A DNA stretch of 64,000 nucleotides from Megachile rotundata (GCF_050947335.1 NC_134983.1:8494001-8558000); one strand, 5' to 3'. Shown: positions 48,931 to 62,140, counted from the first letter of the stretch. The notes: generated by a model from the letters alone, not told the origin. Made by a program: numbers and translations.

Positions 48931-51900
48931 TGACACGTGTTTTTATTATAAAAAATATTTTATTTCGACGCGTTAGAATTCCTTGAAATTTCATTAATAA
49001 TATCCAGAAAATCCACGTTTCATTAGGAGACTTTTTCATATATTTACCTTTTGTCTATTATTCTGCGGTGCTCGACACGGGTTACATAACCAAAGAATAG
49101 TGGCACAGAATCAGTCGCAAATTTTCGTCAAATCTACGTTCCTTTATTCGCAAAGAGCCGAAGAACAATGACTGAAAAGAACCACTCGGCGTCGCTTGAT
49201 CGTTAGCAATGTAACTGCAACCGGAAATTAACGTTACAATGCATCAGACTTAAAAGGGCGCGTCGTTTTCATGGCGAAATAGAGGGAGCCCTGTCTAAAA
49301 TCACGAACACCGACGCCCGTAGCTGGAATCAAGTAGTCAGAGTGTAGTAGACGGGAGAAACGAAGGGGTGGTTTGATTCCAAGCCCCTCGACGCTGACGT
49401 CGGGACAGACTGTAAGGGCACTCGTAGCTTGACGCTAATTAGATGGGCTCACGGCTGACTACGATGGGCGACGAGGCGCCAAGAGACGCCGATTCCACGT
49501 CATGGAAATAATAAGTTGCATCCCTTCGATAAAACCAAGAAAAAAAGACGCGTATTCCAGTCACGTTAGTTTCATTTCGCAATTTCCATCTCGTCTCAAA
49601 TTGACGCTCGTAATTACACATTTGCTGATCGTCAATTTTGAGGTTTATTAATTCATAAATTTATCTTGTAGATTTACAGATTCGTCAATTTATAAATTTG
49701 TATATTTATACATTTTTGAATTTGTTAATTTGTAAGTTTATAAAGAGTATCCAGATCACAAAAGATTTAACTACAGCTGATATAGTTGTCACACGTTCAT
49801 TGTTCTACAAGGTTCATTTTACCCCCATGTACCTTACAGACATATACAGTGTCTACAAACACTGACGTATATGACGATACATGCATGATGATACATGTAT
49901 ACAGACATATACATGTATAGTTATTGTTGAAGCGTGTTAGTAAATTTAAGTATATCAAAGACTAATTTAAGGGTTGAAAGTTAAAATGGAAGGTCAATAA
50001 AACTGTCCAGGTAATAGGTTGCAACATTGAAAATTGTCGGATAAACAATCGTGTCGAGGAACCGGTTGTAATTCAATAATTATGGGCATAGGAAAGGGAA
50101 AGAGAAAACGGCAATTTTTGTTTATAGTGACCCCGCAGCAGTCACAGTGGATACCAGGGAAAACAAATAAATCCAGGTAGCACGCACTTCGTCAAAGCTA
50201 TCCGACCGTACTCGTTTCGATGCGATTGCACTCCGGGGGCATTGTGCATCCACGGCACTTCGTCATCGGTCTACCTGTCGTTGACGTTTAATGGCCGTCG
50301 CGACGGTTCTCCGTTGGAGATAGATAAAAGGGGTTCGGTCGGGGTGGGCGCGGTGCGAGGAAACGCAACGAAGGGAAGAGGTAGAGTGACCTGTCGAATT
50401 CCATTTCGAGCGATCGGTCGATCGGCCGGTCGACCAACGAGCTGCTCTGTCCGGGGGCTTTCGATTCATCTCGAAATACGTATACGTGAGCCGCGTGACC
50501 GGATGTCACGCACAGAAATCGGTTTTCCGCGATTCTGACTGTCACCGAGCGTCATCGTCCGCGTGACATCGAGAGCCTCGAATATGCTCGTGATATTGAA
50601 CCGTGCTATCGACGTACGATAACGCGAACCCTCGATTGCTTGTTTTTAGCTAGCCTCGAACCACTCGAAGTGGATCGTTCGTGAAACTCGAGTACGCACT
50701 CTGTTATCCCCAATTAATTGCTTCCCTTGACTTGGCCGGATAGAAGGTCTATTGTTTGAATTGTTCGCCGAACGAGCGCTTTCTTTTCTTCCTTGTCCAC
50801 GATCGACAATTTAATGCGGCTGTCATTGACGGTCTCGATTGTCGTAGAATATTTCGTTGGGCCAATGAAAACAGAGACAACAGGGTTTTGTTGTACGGAG
50901 CTATTCAAGACTTGCTTGGATCGGAGTAATCGATCCTTTCATCCTGATCGTTTTGTGTCTTAACCTGTTGATCGAGTCATTCCTCGATCGGGCTTATTCA
51001 GTTTATTTCACTAAAGCTGGAGTAAAGTTATTCTATCTTAATACTTATTTTTTCTATTGATCGTGTCGGACACCTCTTCACCTTTTAACCCTTCGTAGAC
51101 GTCTGAGATATTCCTGAAGAAATTATTACATTTTTTAATATTACCAGAATTGAATAACACTTTATAGTTTATTCTAAGAACCGATGATCGAATTATTTAA
51201 TGGATAATGTTCAGCTGAATATTCCAATTACCTGGCACACAGGTAGAATGACCACAAATTTGATTTATAACCTCTTCAGATTTGCAGTACATTGTAAATG
51301 AGATTTGTACTTATTGATTGGTGGAAAGTTCCTGTTCTAATAGAACACTTAATCATATTATTCTAACGGAGTGAAATTCGATTTCGTTCAACTTTAATTA
51401 CTGAAACGCTCGGAGTTCATTAGGTAGCTTTCTGTCTCAGAATTTTGAAAATCTATAATGCAACCTCGACGTTTTAGGATAGCACGGTTTCGTCTGAAGA
51501 AATTGATTGGTGTACACTAGTAACAATTTTTGCATCTTATTTAGAGCTGCAATTATAATTATGTGCGTCGTCACAGAAAGAAATCTGTCAACATTCACTG
51601 AAATTCCTATAGAAAAAATACAGTAATCAATGTCCTGAAACTTTTATCCGGAACTATATTTTAACAGCCTTAACATCTTAACAATCATGTATGTAACAAA
51701 GTGTATGAGATATTTTTAAGTATTCCAGATGTTACAAACTATTAATTGTCGAAAGTTATTCCGTGAACGACAAACATTCGTTGAAAAATAAAATGCTAAC
51801 GAATACCCGTAAAATCCCAGTGTCGTGAATATCGTTAAAAATTTCAGAAACGTTACCGAACGCGCGAGCGTGTATGAAATTCTCCACGCACCCACGGAAA

Positions 51901-54599
51901 AATTCAATATGTCGGCCACTGGGGCGACACTCGACGATTTTCACCGATAGAACGTTAAGGAAGAGAGGAAGTATGACGTTTCAATCGATATCGATGTCGT
52001 TGGCACCCGTGGACGTCGAAATTATTGACAGAGGGTTGTGACAGCTGTGACGAGCCTCTGTTTAGGCCGATATTCCACAATTAATGCGGTCGCACGATGG
52101 GAACGCACTTCATGTCGTCGTTCAAAGATCGGTGGTCGAACAATTCATTCGCACGTGGCCACTCGTTCGATTCGAGCGTTTCGAGAGTTTTCGCACGCAA
52201 ATTCTTGATAATGTATGACAAATCTCGTGATGCGGTTGACACGTCAAGTAGTATGCATACCAACGTTTCACCTTTCTCTTTTTACATCGACGCCGACGAA
52301 GGATTTCAACGAGTAGACAGATCTGTCGCCGACACGTTCGCGTGCGATTGATTCGATTTTAAAAAGCTTTGGAAAACTCGGCCAACCCGTGCTCTACCTC
52401 GTGAAATCGAACAGGGTATCCGTTCAAATTGCAAAATATCGGTAGGTAAAAATTGTTTAATATATCGACACCTGATATGAGGAACATTTGTTACTTTTTC
52501 TTTAACGCATATTGAAAAATAACCTTCTTTCATGGTTATGAAATTGTAACCTGCAAACTTCTTTAATAGAGCTGTTTTTAATTGTCAAAGGTATTTTTAG
52601 ATTTATACTTTGTATTATATTTTGAAATACAGCAAATATGAAAGTTTATTAGTTGCTTATTAATAACATTGTATAATGAAGTACTATTATATTAAAATTC
52701 AATAAAGGCATTTGGTGAACACTATCCAAATTTAATTTTATTATGCAATAGCATAACAATACGAAGATTTATAATAATAATTGCTAAACGATTTTCGTAT
52801 TACTTCTCAGTATAATGCGCGTTGTTTGCCCAATGATAACTGATTGTATACGATCATATTATTTATCAGACATGTTACGAAATTGCTTTCTGAACACGTG
52901 TTACGCTAAAATTTTCCACGGTTAATTTATACCGAATTTACATGAAATAATTCAGTAATTAAACGAGTTATTTACATTAAGTAATTAGATGATCAGATCG
53001 AATGTCGATTTTTTAACGGAGAATATTACGTTGTACATTATAGCGTTACACGTAAGGGAAAATGTTAAACGAGCATTCGTCGGAGGATAAAATCGGCCAT
53101 GTTGGTTCAATAAATGCTGCACGAGGAAAAGTTTACTTCGCTGAGACGTATCCGAGAATCACGTGGTCGTAAATCAATATTTTCAATTATCGACTATATC
53201 GACGGTCAGAGCAAAGGAGTCCTTTTCGTCAGGAGACCGTTGTTAGCCGGCTAAAGCACGGATACCTATTGATTTTTCCGGCGAATCCTGAAAATCGTTC
53301 CTCCGAGTCTTTCCGAGGCTCCGTTCACGCTTCCTCACTGGGATTTTCAAGAAGTAATTTCGTTAGACCGTCGTACTTTTCATCCCCTGTCGATACTTCG
53401 ACCTCCTTGGTACCCTGATGTTTATCGAATTTTCGAAATTAGTCGGAGCACACGCGACACGAAAGAAAATCACTTCAACATCTTGATACCCTGTACACTC
53501 GCGTAGGGATTCTTTAGATAAGTTTACACATGCAAGCTTCAAAATTATTTTTAAACTCACATATTTCTTAATTTTATCAGAATTTATTAGAATTATTAGA
53601 ATTTCTGATGTCATCTAGGAAAATTAAAATACAAGGTTCAAGTTTTCTCAACTAGCAATTTTCTGGAGTTTCATATTTTCATTTGAAACGTTTGTAAAGA
53701 TTGAAGCAATACATTCAAGTTTCTATAACTCCGAGTAGAAACTCTAATATCAACAAGGAGAATATAGTGTCGGATGAATGTCTTCGCAGTGCCAAAATTA
53801 TTCAAGTTTTCCTTTCGCATTGACTATACACCAAGAAGTAAAACAACATCGAGCACTTTTCCGAAGTAGTCCGTTCACCGTGTTTCTCATTTTTTATCGT
53901 AAACAAAAACGACCACTAAAACCTTTACAGTCTCCAGTAATTACAACCGAGAGATACTTCGTTGTACCTTTTTTTTAAAAGTTAAGACACCACCTTGTGT
54001 AAATGGGGGTTTATCACTCGAACCGTGAAATTTCTGTAAAATATAAAATGCTGAGAGGGAGGTAAACGTTTCGCAGGCAAACGTAAATTGTTTTTATGTA
54101 GTTTTCATGTCGCGATGCGTGCATTTTCGGATGAGCGTGTACCGAAGAGTGTAACGTTTCGTTACCGAAGAAAAAGCGATAAAACGTTTTAAAGCGAGAA
54201 TAGACAGTTTAGATCAGTTACAGTATCGCTGGTTGTAAAGCGGAGAACGGAAAAACGTAAACTGTACGCGTCGTTTTCAAAAGAAAATCGCTTTCTCCGA
54301 CGTGTCCGACAATGAAACGACTCGACTACTTAAAATACTCGGCGTAGTTTATTGCGGCTGTCTCGTAAAACGATTTGTTACTTCCTTTGTTCGTAATTAC
54401 TTTCACGCTACCTCGTCGACAACCTGTGAAATAGTAGTAATATTTTGTAACGTGTTCTGAGACTCTTTTTTATAGTAATGCCAGATTTAAATTGCCATAA
54501 GTATAACTTTTGAAGTAGCCAATAGCTTAACAAAATTTTATTTTGATATTGCAACGATTTTTTTTAGTACGACGATATCGCATGTGGTATTATAAGGTG
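48931..54599. other. unique sequence, no supported gene
   Basis: GC-rich patches lie at about 49180-49480, 50090-50620 and 51950-52340. The second has overlapping frames of 85-98 codons on both strands with no domain, which argues against either. AAATTTGT/TTTATA words at 49630-49745 form a weak periodic patch. A CATACATG-rich stretch at 49840-49920 contains several small palindromes. Nothing else is assignable. Confidence 0.5.
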
Positions 54600-55385
54600 T
54601 AATTTAACATGGGTAGGAATGTGTTTAACAATTTAATGTGAAGGAATGTACGTATTGTTGTTGTGATTTGACGCATTGGAGTTTCAGGAATCTGATATGA
54701 AATGTTTTAGTATTCAAACGTGCACAAATACTTGATGTTGTAATGCGCGGCAATTTAACGCGTGTAAATGCAGTGTATGACGATTTAACGCATGGAGATT
54801 CAACGCGTGCTAATTTTACCCGGAGGAATTTAACGCATAGAAATTTAACAGGTAGAGATGTAGTGCGTAAGAATTTAAAGCATTGCAATATAACGTATGG
54901 AAATTCAATGTGTGGATATTTAATGCGTTGAAATTTAACGCGTTGCAATCTTCAATGCAAAGGAATCTAACACGTAGAAATTTAATGTTTTGCAATCCCC
55001 AACCCGTAGATATCTGAGGTGTAAAAATTTAACGCGTTGCAATTTCTAATGGGTGATAATTTGACGTGTAGGGATCCAACGTGTAGATATCTAGCGCGTA
55101 GGTACCCAACGTGTAGATATCTAACGCGCTGCAATTTAACGTGTAGAAATCTAACGTGTTGCAACTTAACATGTGACAATCTAACGCGTGGAAATCTAAC
55201 GCGTAGAAATCTAACGCGTAGAAATGTAACGTGCAAAAATCTAACGCGTAGATATCTAACTCGTAGAAATGTAACGTGCAGAAATCTAACGCGTAGATAT
55301 CTAACACGTAAATATCTCACGTACGACGATCTATCGCGCGGCTATCTAACGCATAGCAATTAAACTTGTGACAATCTAACAAATT
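54600..55385. repeat. 15-bp CpG-containing minisatellite (GAAATCTAACGCGTA)
   Basis: The array is diverged from about 54600, becomes homogeneous at about 55120-55310, and fades by 55385. The core unit GAAATCTAACGCGTA is 15 bp and often carries ACGCGT. A 45-bp higher-order unit is present twice, at 55217-55261 and 55262-55306, with two differences. Fifteen is a multiple of three, so both strands read as five-residue repeats (NLTRR-like on plus, FLRVR-like on minus) for about 110 codons. These frames overlap on opposite strands and are by-products of the period. Early units contain TTAACGCGTTG. Confidence 0.93.
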
Positions 55386-55980
55386 ACTACTCACAATATA
55401 ACAATATTCTCAACACAACACTGTCTAAAATTCCCTAATTTACAAAAGACAAGAAATTAAATTCGAAAGTAAAATTTCTAAAAACAATCCTCTATAAGCA
55501 ATCAAAAGGTACTGCAATTTCTTTGCAAGAAAATTAAGCGAATGCAGTGAAAAATTTCTCCGTTAGAACAAATAGCAGCAGATATTCTTACAGTGGAAAA
55601 AAGTAGATTCCTCGAGTTAAAGCCATAACAGAAATGCAATATTCGTATCCCGCATATGTGAGAAAATGAAAAGTACATTTTCCATGGAAGATAGAGCAGA
55701 GGATATAAAAAGGTTCAAAATGCAAGGACGTTTTAATTCCAGTCATAGTTTCTGAAATTACTGCACCGTAAAAGCATATTTTCATTTTTCAACTTCAATT
55801 TCACCCTGTATGCTAAAACTTTTATACGCGTTTTAAACTGATGTATTAAAAATAGAAATTGGAGGTCTTTGCGGAGATAGACATAGTTGTTCATATTGCA
55901 TTTATTATTTACTTTATAAAAAGACCTTAAATATCCCCCAGGTTAATGATGTTTAATTATTTTGCGTAAAATATTAATTA
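55386..55980. other. unique sequence, no supported gene
   Basis: AT-rich sequence with a short minus-strand frame and no domain. I see nothing I can assign. Confidence 0.55.
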
Positions 55981-56118
55981 CGTGTTACATAAAGTATGTA
56001 AAGTGTTACACGTGTTAATTGTATTGCGTGTTACATAAAGTATATCAAGTGTTACACGTGTCACTTGTATTACATGTTATCCAAAGAATATCAAGTTTTA
56101 AAAGTGTTACGATTACCT
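55981..56118. repeat. 46-bp tandem triplication
   Basis: Units start at 55981, 56027 and 56073. Each has CGTGTTACATAAAGTAT, a TCAAGTGTTACACGTGT-like block and a CTTGTATT-like end. Units 1 and 2 are close and unit 3 is more diverged. The ACACGTGT palindrome lies inside each of the first two units. Confidence 0.88.
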
Positions 56119-58619
56119 CAAGAAAAATTGTATTGGCAACCACGTCGCACAGAGTTGTTATATGACTTTCCGATAACAGTACAAACTAAGAATCATACCG
56201 TCACAAACAATCGCAGTGAACTTCAATCTATCTAGCCTTCTGTACCCGTTACTGAACCTGTCCTCTGTCCTTTCACACGTCGACTGATCCTCGAACCATT
56301 ATTCATCCATATACTAGCATTATTACTTCGTACAACGTTATAGATCCCTCCATCACGAAATAAAATATTATAAAGTATCCTACTAAGAACTCAATTCTTA
56401 TTACCTGGATTTCACCGGAGTCCCGACAGTTCTATCTTCCAAAATCAAAGATGAAGAATATAACCTGAGAAGATCATTCTATATAAGTTCATTATCGAAT
56501 GGAGTAACGAGTGGTTTTTTGCGACGAACACTTCGGATCATGAAAGATTAATGGAACGTTGAAAGAGTTCGCGAGGAATCGCAGCGTTGAGAAGCTTTTC
56601 GTACAAGCGCGGCTCGTTGTCAAGCTTTATCTCGTTGCAGAAATTTATGATAGTTGAAGAACTTTTCTTCAGGTTTCACGAGGCTCGGTACTTTTTCTTG
56701 GTCGATTAACCAGCCACCAGGCTGCATGGTCTTTCGTATCGATTCGTTCGACAGTGATGGATGTCGATCTTAATAGTTCGACCCCGAACACGTAACGTCG
56801 AACGGTGCAACTGTTGGGAAAAGTTGCTGGGAAAAATGTTTGAAGTTTCCCCGATGTTGTGGCACGATAAACGTGGAAAATGAGCGTACCGAGCTCGGCT
56901 GATATTTCGATGATATTTTCAGACAAAGAATAGTCGCGCAAATACGCAACGATACTCTCTTTTTTCCTCTCTCCCCCTCTCTCTCTCTTTCTGTCTCCTC
57001 TCATTGTCAAGCGTTTCGGTGAAGCTGCAACAATGCCAGTGGAATCTGGACCAGCGGTGACCCGATTTCTAATATCACCACTCCGTTGCTCCAGATGTTA
57101 AACCGGAAATAGAGAAACGTGCCGGGGCTCGCTGATTCCCGTCATGCATAAAAAAAGGTTCTAGATATTTCTGACAAAAAGCGTTCCCTCGGGATCGTTG
57201 ATTGTATCGCGTTCCCATCCCCGTCCGTTTAGATGAAACGATGAGAATCAATAAATTTCAAACATTTCTAATTCACCTTCTCAATTTTTCATTTTCTACA
57301 TTTCATCTTCCGAAAGATCAAATAGAAATTTTAACGACTTAAATCATGTTTTGCGGAATACAGGAAACAATATGTCTGGAATCAGCAATCGATACTACGA
57401 GCTTCAAGATATTACTGTCTTTGAAAGATATGAAAGAACGATTCACGAGCGAATAATTGAAGACATGAGCGAATGTGTTACATAAGTTCAAAAATTAATG
57501 TGTTAATAATGGACGAACTTGTTAGTAGACTAACTTGTTATAAATAATAGTCATAATTATTGATAAATGATGAATTTATACTTTTGTACAATAGATTCTA
57601 TGAAAAACACCAAAGAACACGAGCATAAGAAAGAAGCAACAGTATTATTTATAACAGTGTATCTAAAAATGTAGTGATATTTTAATCAGCAATAATACTC
57701 ATAACACTCATAGAAACACTACATTTCTCTTATATTTTTCTTTAATTTCAAATTTTCAAGACATCACCTACCAAAGAATCATCTCTTCTCACATCCTCAT
57801 CTGAGACATCATCAATCTAACTACCGAATATGAGCATAACAGGTATCTTCAATTAAATAAGTTTACACGGTTTCCCCTTCATATCACCCTCTCCGAAAGA
57901 AGCGGAAAAACGTTTAGATATTAATAAAGCATGGAAGTCGGTGAAAAATGTGAGGGTTCGATCTGGTGAAACAGCAGGAATACGAAGCAGACGTCCGCGA
58001 GAGGAAGACGCGAAAGAAAAGCTGTAGGGTGAGAAAAGAGGGACACGGGGAGAGGGATGGAAAGGAAGAGGTGCAAAATGGCCAGGCATCAGTCAAGCAT
58101 TGAGGACACGAGATAGAAACGTATTGAGGGAGCAGGACAAAAAGCCATTGTCGAGTTGGTTCCGTGGGCTGGGTTCCGTCTGTTGTCACCTCCGACCTTC
58201 TTCCATGCCGGTGCCAGGGCCTACACGCGAGTCGTCGACACGCGAGCACAGAATGCATTTCATCGTGGCATGGAATTGCACGCGACGTTTGAAATCGCCG
58301 TCAATTATTCCGCACAATCGACCGATCCGTCAAGTACACCTCGAGGCGGCTTGTTGTGCGATCCTTTTACCTATTCAAACGTTATTTAGACTCTTATTCT
58401 ATCTTTACGATCAAATTAGTACTATCGGGCTTCATGATCAAATTGTTATTGCGAAAAATTGGGCTTACGATCGAATTATTACCACGAAACATTAGGCTTC
58501 ACGACATAATTGCTGTACAAGTACAAGGTTTTTTTATGCTTTTATTCATTGTAAGTGGTTAATGGATAGATTGAAGTTTTGTATGTTTAATGGAGAGCGT
58601 GGTAGAACTTCATTACAGG
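56119..58619. other. unique sequence with CT microsatellite, no supported gene
   Basis: A CT-rich tract lies at about 56955-57000. GC-richer patches at about 56530-57240 and 57990-58370 have overlapping frames on both strands with no domain. Three related strings of the type ACGATCAAATTA lie at about 58408, 58434 and 58468, suggesting a small old repeat of about 30 bp. Confidence 0.5.
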
Positions 58620-58830
58620 CTCCTGGGTGATTTATAGTTAACAAATTTTTGGATTTAGAACTTTAGGAATTTGAATCGTTTGGAAATTTGATAGTTTGTG
58701 GAGTTTGGGATTTGAATATATGGATACTCTAGAATTTGGAAATTTGGAATTTGAGAATTTTAGGATCAGAATATAGAAAGATACTGCACTTTGGAAATAT
58801 GACAACTTGTGGATTTTGGGATTTACTGAA
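58620..58830. repeat. degenerate 8-bp-periodic (GGAATTTG-type) region
   Basis: GGAATTTG, GGAAATTTG and TTTGGGATTTG words recur at roughly 8-bp steps. It also shows a longer-range echo: GAAATTTGATAGTTTGTGGA near 58681 and GAAATATGACAACTTGTGGA near 58792. It is an old relic in the G-rich-on-plus orientation. Confidence 0.55.
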
Positions 58831-60115
58831 TATACAATTACGTCATGAATAATAATTGTTATTAGATACCATATGGTTTTAAATTTAACAAACTATCCTG
58901 AATAATCAAATTACTGTCACAGAAAAGTGCTATCATTTGCATTAAGTTAAGCTAACACTACCTTCCGTATTCAACTTTTATTTGAACCAACCCCTCAGAT
59001 ATAACAAAAAAATACAAACTTGTGATCTAGATCGATATTTTAAAGAAAAGGAATGAAACTATTGCTCTCCCATAATTATTGCCAGTCTGTTAAATTTTCT
59101 AAGGTTATAAATTAGATGGGTTGCATAAAATAAAAATCGAACGAGACAAAATATGATGATGATGGAATTCGCAAGAGATATGTTTAGAATTGGGCATATT
59201 AAGGTAACGATCCACTTACGAATAATGAAGAATTGCCACGGCACGAGCGAAGCTGACGACGGAATCAAGTGCCTGGCAAATTGCTTAGGTAAATTTCCAA
59301 TTTTCCGCTGTTAGGAACGGTGACGTCCAATCTCCGACGTCCCTGCCACATACTTCGCTGTAATCGAATCGAGATTTCATAAAGTCCATACCAGGCGAGA
59401 AGGTTAATTGCCAATTGATCTGAGTGACCCACGATGGCCTAATTTTCGTGGGACTCTTGATCACTGTTACTACGTTCGACTTGTCAGATGCTACAATTCC
59501 TTATCATCGTTTATGCAAAAGAATTCGTTGAATTTCTTTTCATTTTTACTCATACTCCTTGCTGTACGATTTTAATGCTGCGGATTTAAACCACATGTGA
59601 GCTGAGGAATTAGGAGGCTAGTTTGTACACTTACAAATATATTTTGGGTACTTGCGAAAAGAAAATAGACTGTCACGCAGAAGGATCAAAAAGAATTCTT
59701 TCAATTTCTGAACATTTTGTTTGTTGTATATTAGACATTTTAGGTGGACTGGGGTTATCTGTGACTCTTGCTACTTGATGGCTGACTAATCTCGGATGAG
59801 ACATTAGTGTCCTTGTAAACTTTCTTTAGGATTTTTCTTACTTACGCTTATCTGTGTTGAATCACTAGATTGATCATCCAACAATATGTGTGCCATGTGT
59901 ATACTCTGTATTCTCTTCCATATGATAACAAAGAATTTTCCCAGATGTAAAACCCAAGATGACCTCCATTTCTCCATGGAAACAGTTTGTTTTCGAACAG
60001 CGTTTCCACCGATATCTATTGTAGACTTTATACTCTGCAACTCTTGTTCAGACCTTTTTTTATCAGATAGCTGCAAGTGGATGGATCGTGCGTGTCGTTA
60101 GAGGTAACATACCGC
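58831..60115. other. unique sequence, no supported gene
   Basis: I see nothing I can assign. A pairing of CCCACGA with TCGTGGG near 59430-59453 can form a small hairpin. Frames on both strands at about 59804-60101 overlap and lack domains. Confidence 0.5.
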
Positions 60116-60213
60116 TGTCAACCCACGAGTTGGCGAGTGAAGAGGTTGACCCAGGTGTTTAGAAGAGTTATGGCAGCAATTGGTCAGAATAGAAAAATGG
60201 ACGCCTCTCACGT
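60116..60213 (+). repeat. dispersed repeat family 1, copy B
   Basis: Partner of 892-985 (see that entry for the shared blocks). This copy has small insertions relative to copy A before GAGTTGGCG and inside the TTGACCCAGGTGTTTAG stretch. It lies about 110 bp before the family 2 copy, which suggests that the two families are conserved parts of one element here. Confidence 0.6.
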
Positions 60214-60326
60214 ATTTTCGACTGTATATGGACTCGAGCGGTTGCACACCAATTAGGCCAAAAACATTGACAGTCGACAAATATTTGGAGAGTGAAAGAT
60301 AGTGCGAATTGCGGGATGTGGTAGTT

Positions 60327-60458
60327 ATTGTTATTATTATTCTTATTTGCCGAAATATAACGCAAGTGTTTACGATGAACAGGTGTAGGTGGATAGGCTT
60401 CCTTTACTTTGGGTCGATCACGAACCTACTCATGGGTTGACATGTGTATATACATATG
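60327..60458 (+). repeat. dispersed repeat family 2, copy B
   Basis: Partner of 5264-5395. It begins with an ATT-rich stretch, continues with TATTTGCCGAAATATAACGC, and closes with CATGGGTTGACATGTGTATA. A related CTCATGGGTTGACG string also occurs at about 35309, possibly a third fragment. Confidence 0.5.
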
Positions 60459-62140
60459 TGTACATATGTGTATACGTATAACTCCATCAATTTGTCTTTG
60501 ACCAACTTTAAAACTTTATCACATTCGCTATGAATTCAAAGCCATCTACCCACTTAATGAAATAAGTGTAAATAATATTCATCATATTACAAATATCAGT
60601 GTTACTAATTTGAATAACTAGGACTAATCATTTTTTAATAAATATTGAATTTTCGAAAAATTATTGATTATAAAATATTCGATGAATTTAACACTCGAAT
60701 TGAGTCCATGCGAATGGTGAATATAAAATATGAAGATTGAAAGTAACCTTCATCGCAACAGCGTCGTTGAAAATTGCCTAAAACACCTGAGTGTACGAAT
60801 TAACAATGTTTTCGCGTGAACGAATTTGGAACGTCGCATCATCGGACTTAATTGGAAATTTATGGTTGCACGAAGAATTTCACGCGTGATTTGTTTTCAA
60901 CGCACAGTTCGCGTTTTGCGCATTCCGAGATCTCGGCACGTCGATTCGCTCGTTACGGGGGTGCAAGTAACGACCGTTTCGAATTGGCCGAACCATTTTT
61001 CTCGTGAACGCATCTAATTGATTGGACGTTTGTATACCATTGTTCGTTTCTTGATTTATGGCACTCGTTCGGGCTGTTAGGGGAGTATGGGACATCGGAT
61101 CGTTGGTAATGGTACCTGTGCAAGCGGCACAGGTGTCCTTTTATGAAACTCCCTTATGACGTTTGACCCTGTGCTTTCACTTGTTCTCTTAATTCGATTC
61201 TATCGACCTTTCTTCGCAACTTACTAATCTTCCCATAAAATTTTATTAGGAACAATTTTTACTTTAGCACGTTCCGAGGAGTTACAGAAAATAATTTTGT
61301 TACTGTATGTCCTTCTTGAACATTGAATGATTTTGAAATAGTGAACATATAATTTTACCTCCGTTCAATACAAGAATAATATACCCTCTTCACTAAATAC
61401 TAATAAACTAGTCCAGACTATTTTACATTATTAAATAATGTAAAAGGCAATCATAAATGCACAGTCCTGTATTCATCTCTAAATCTAATTACGTCCTCTA
61501 AATAGAACAGTTGCATATTTTGCATATATCCGCAAAATCTCACCTTTTATGCATAATTTTAAATCGATAGCCTGCATTCTACCGTTCCGCGTGAAATATT
61601 TATGCAGTCGAATAATTCGTCCTTAAAAACAATATACCTGCTCGTTTGGATTTCGACAAGTTGACGTTCGTTCCGATTCAAACGGACAAGGTAAATTTAT
61701 GCAGAAATATCACTCCCCCGATAGAAACGTTATTGATCGTTCTTGGTAGCCAGGTTTGGGTATTGCCTTTATGGCAGCCAAGTTTTGATTGGATCTAGAA
61801 TTTACGGGATTTGTTTGACTCGTAAAATTAACACGGCAACTTAATTATTTCGAAGTTGAACTCGTTAACGGTGGTGACAGTTACTTATTGTCGATGTCGA
61901 AACAATGCAGACGAAACAGCTACAACCATTCGATCAATCGACAATTTTCCCAATTGTATACACATATTTCATTTAATTACTTGCGTTGTGCACACCAGTG
62001 GTTACAGCTGTTTTCGACATCAATATTTTCACTTCACTTTACGTATTTCGATATTTCGTGAAATTTCCATACAATCATGAAACTATATAAGTATATTATA
62101 TTATTATATTCTGTGAACTTTCATCGTTTATTCATACATA
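60459..62140. other. unique sequence, no supported gene
   Basis: ATACATATGTGTA-type palindromes lie at 60440-60480. The rest has only short frames without domains. It ends at the TA dinucleotide (62139-62140) that abuts the Tc1-type element. Confidence 0.5.

Noticed and set aside
54982..55363. Open frames over 100 codons on both strands with FLRVR-like and NLTRR-like repeats
   Set aside because: Both come from the 15-bp minisatellite; frames overlap on opposite strands.
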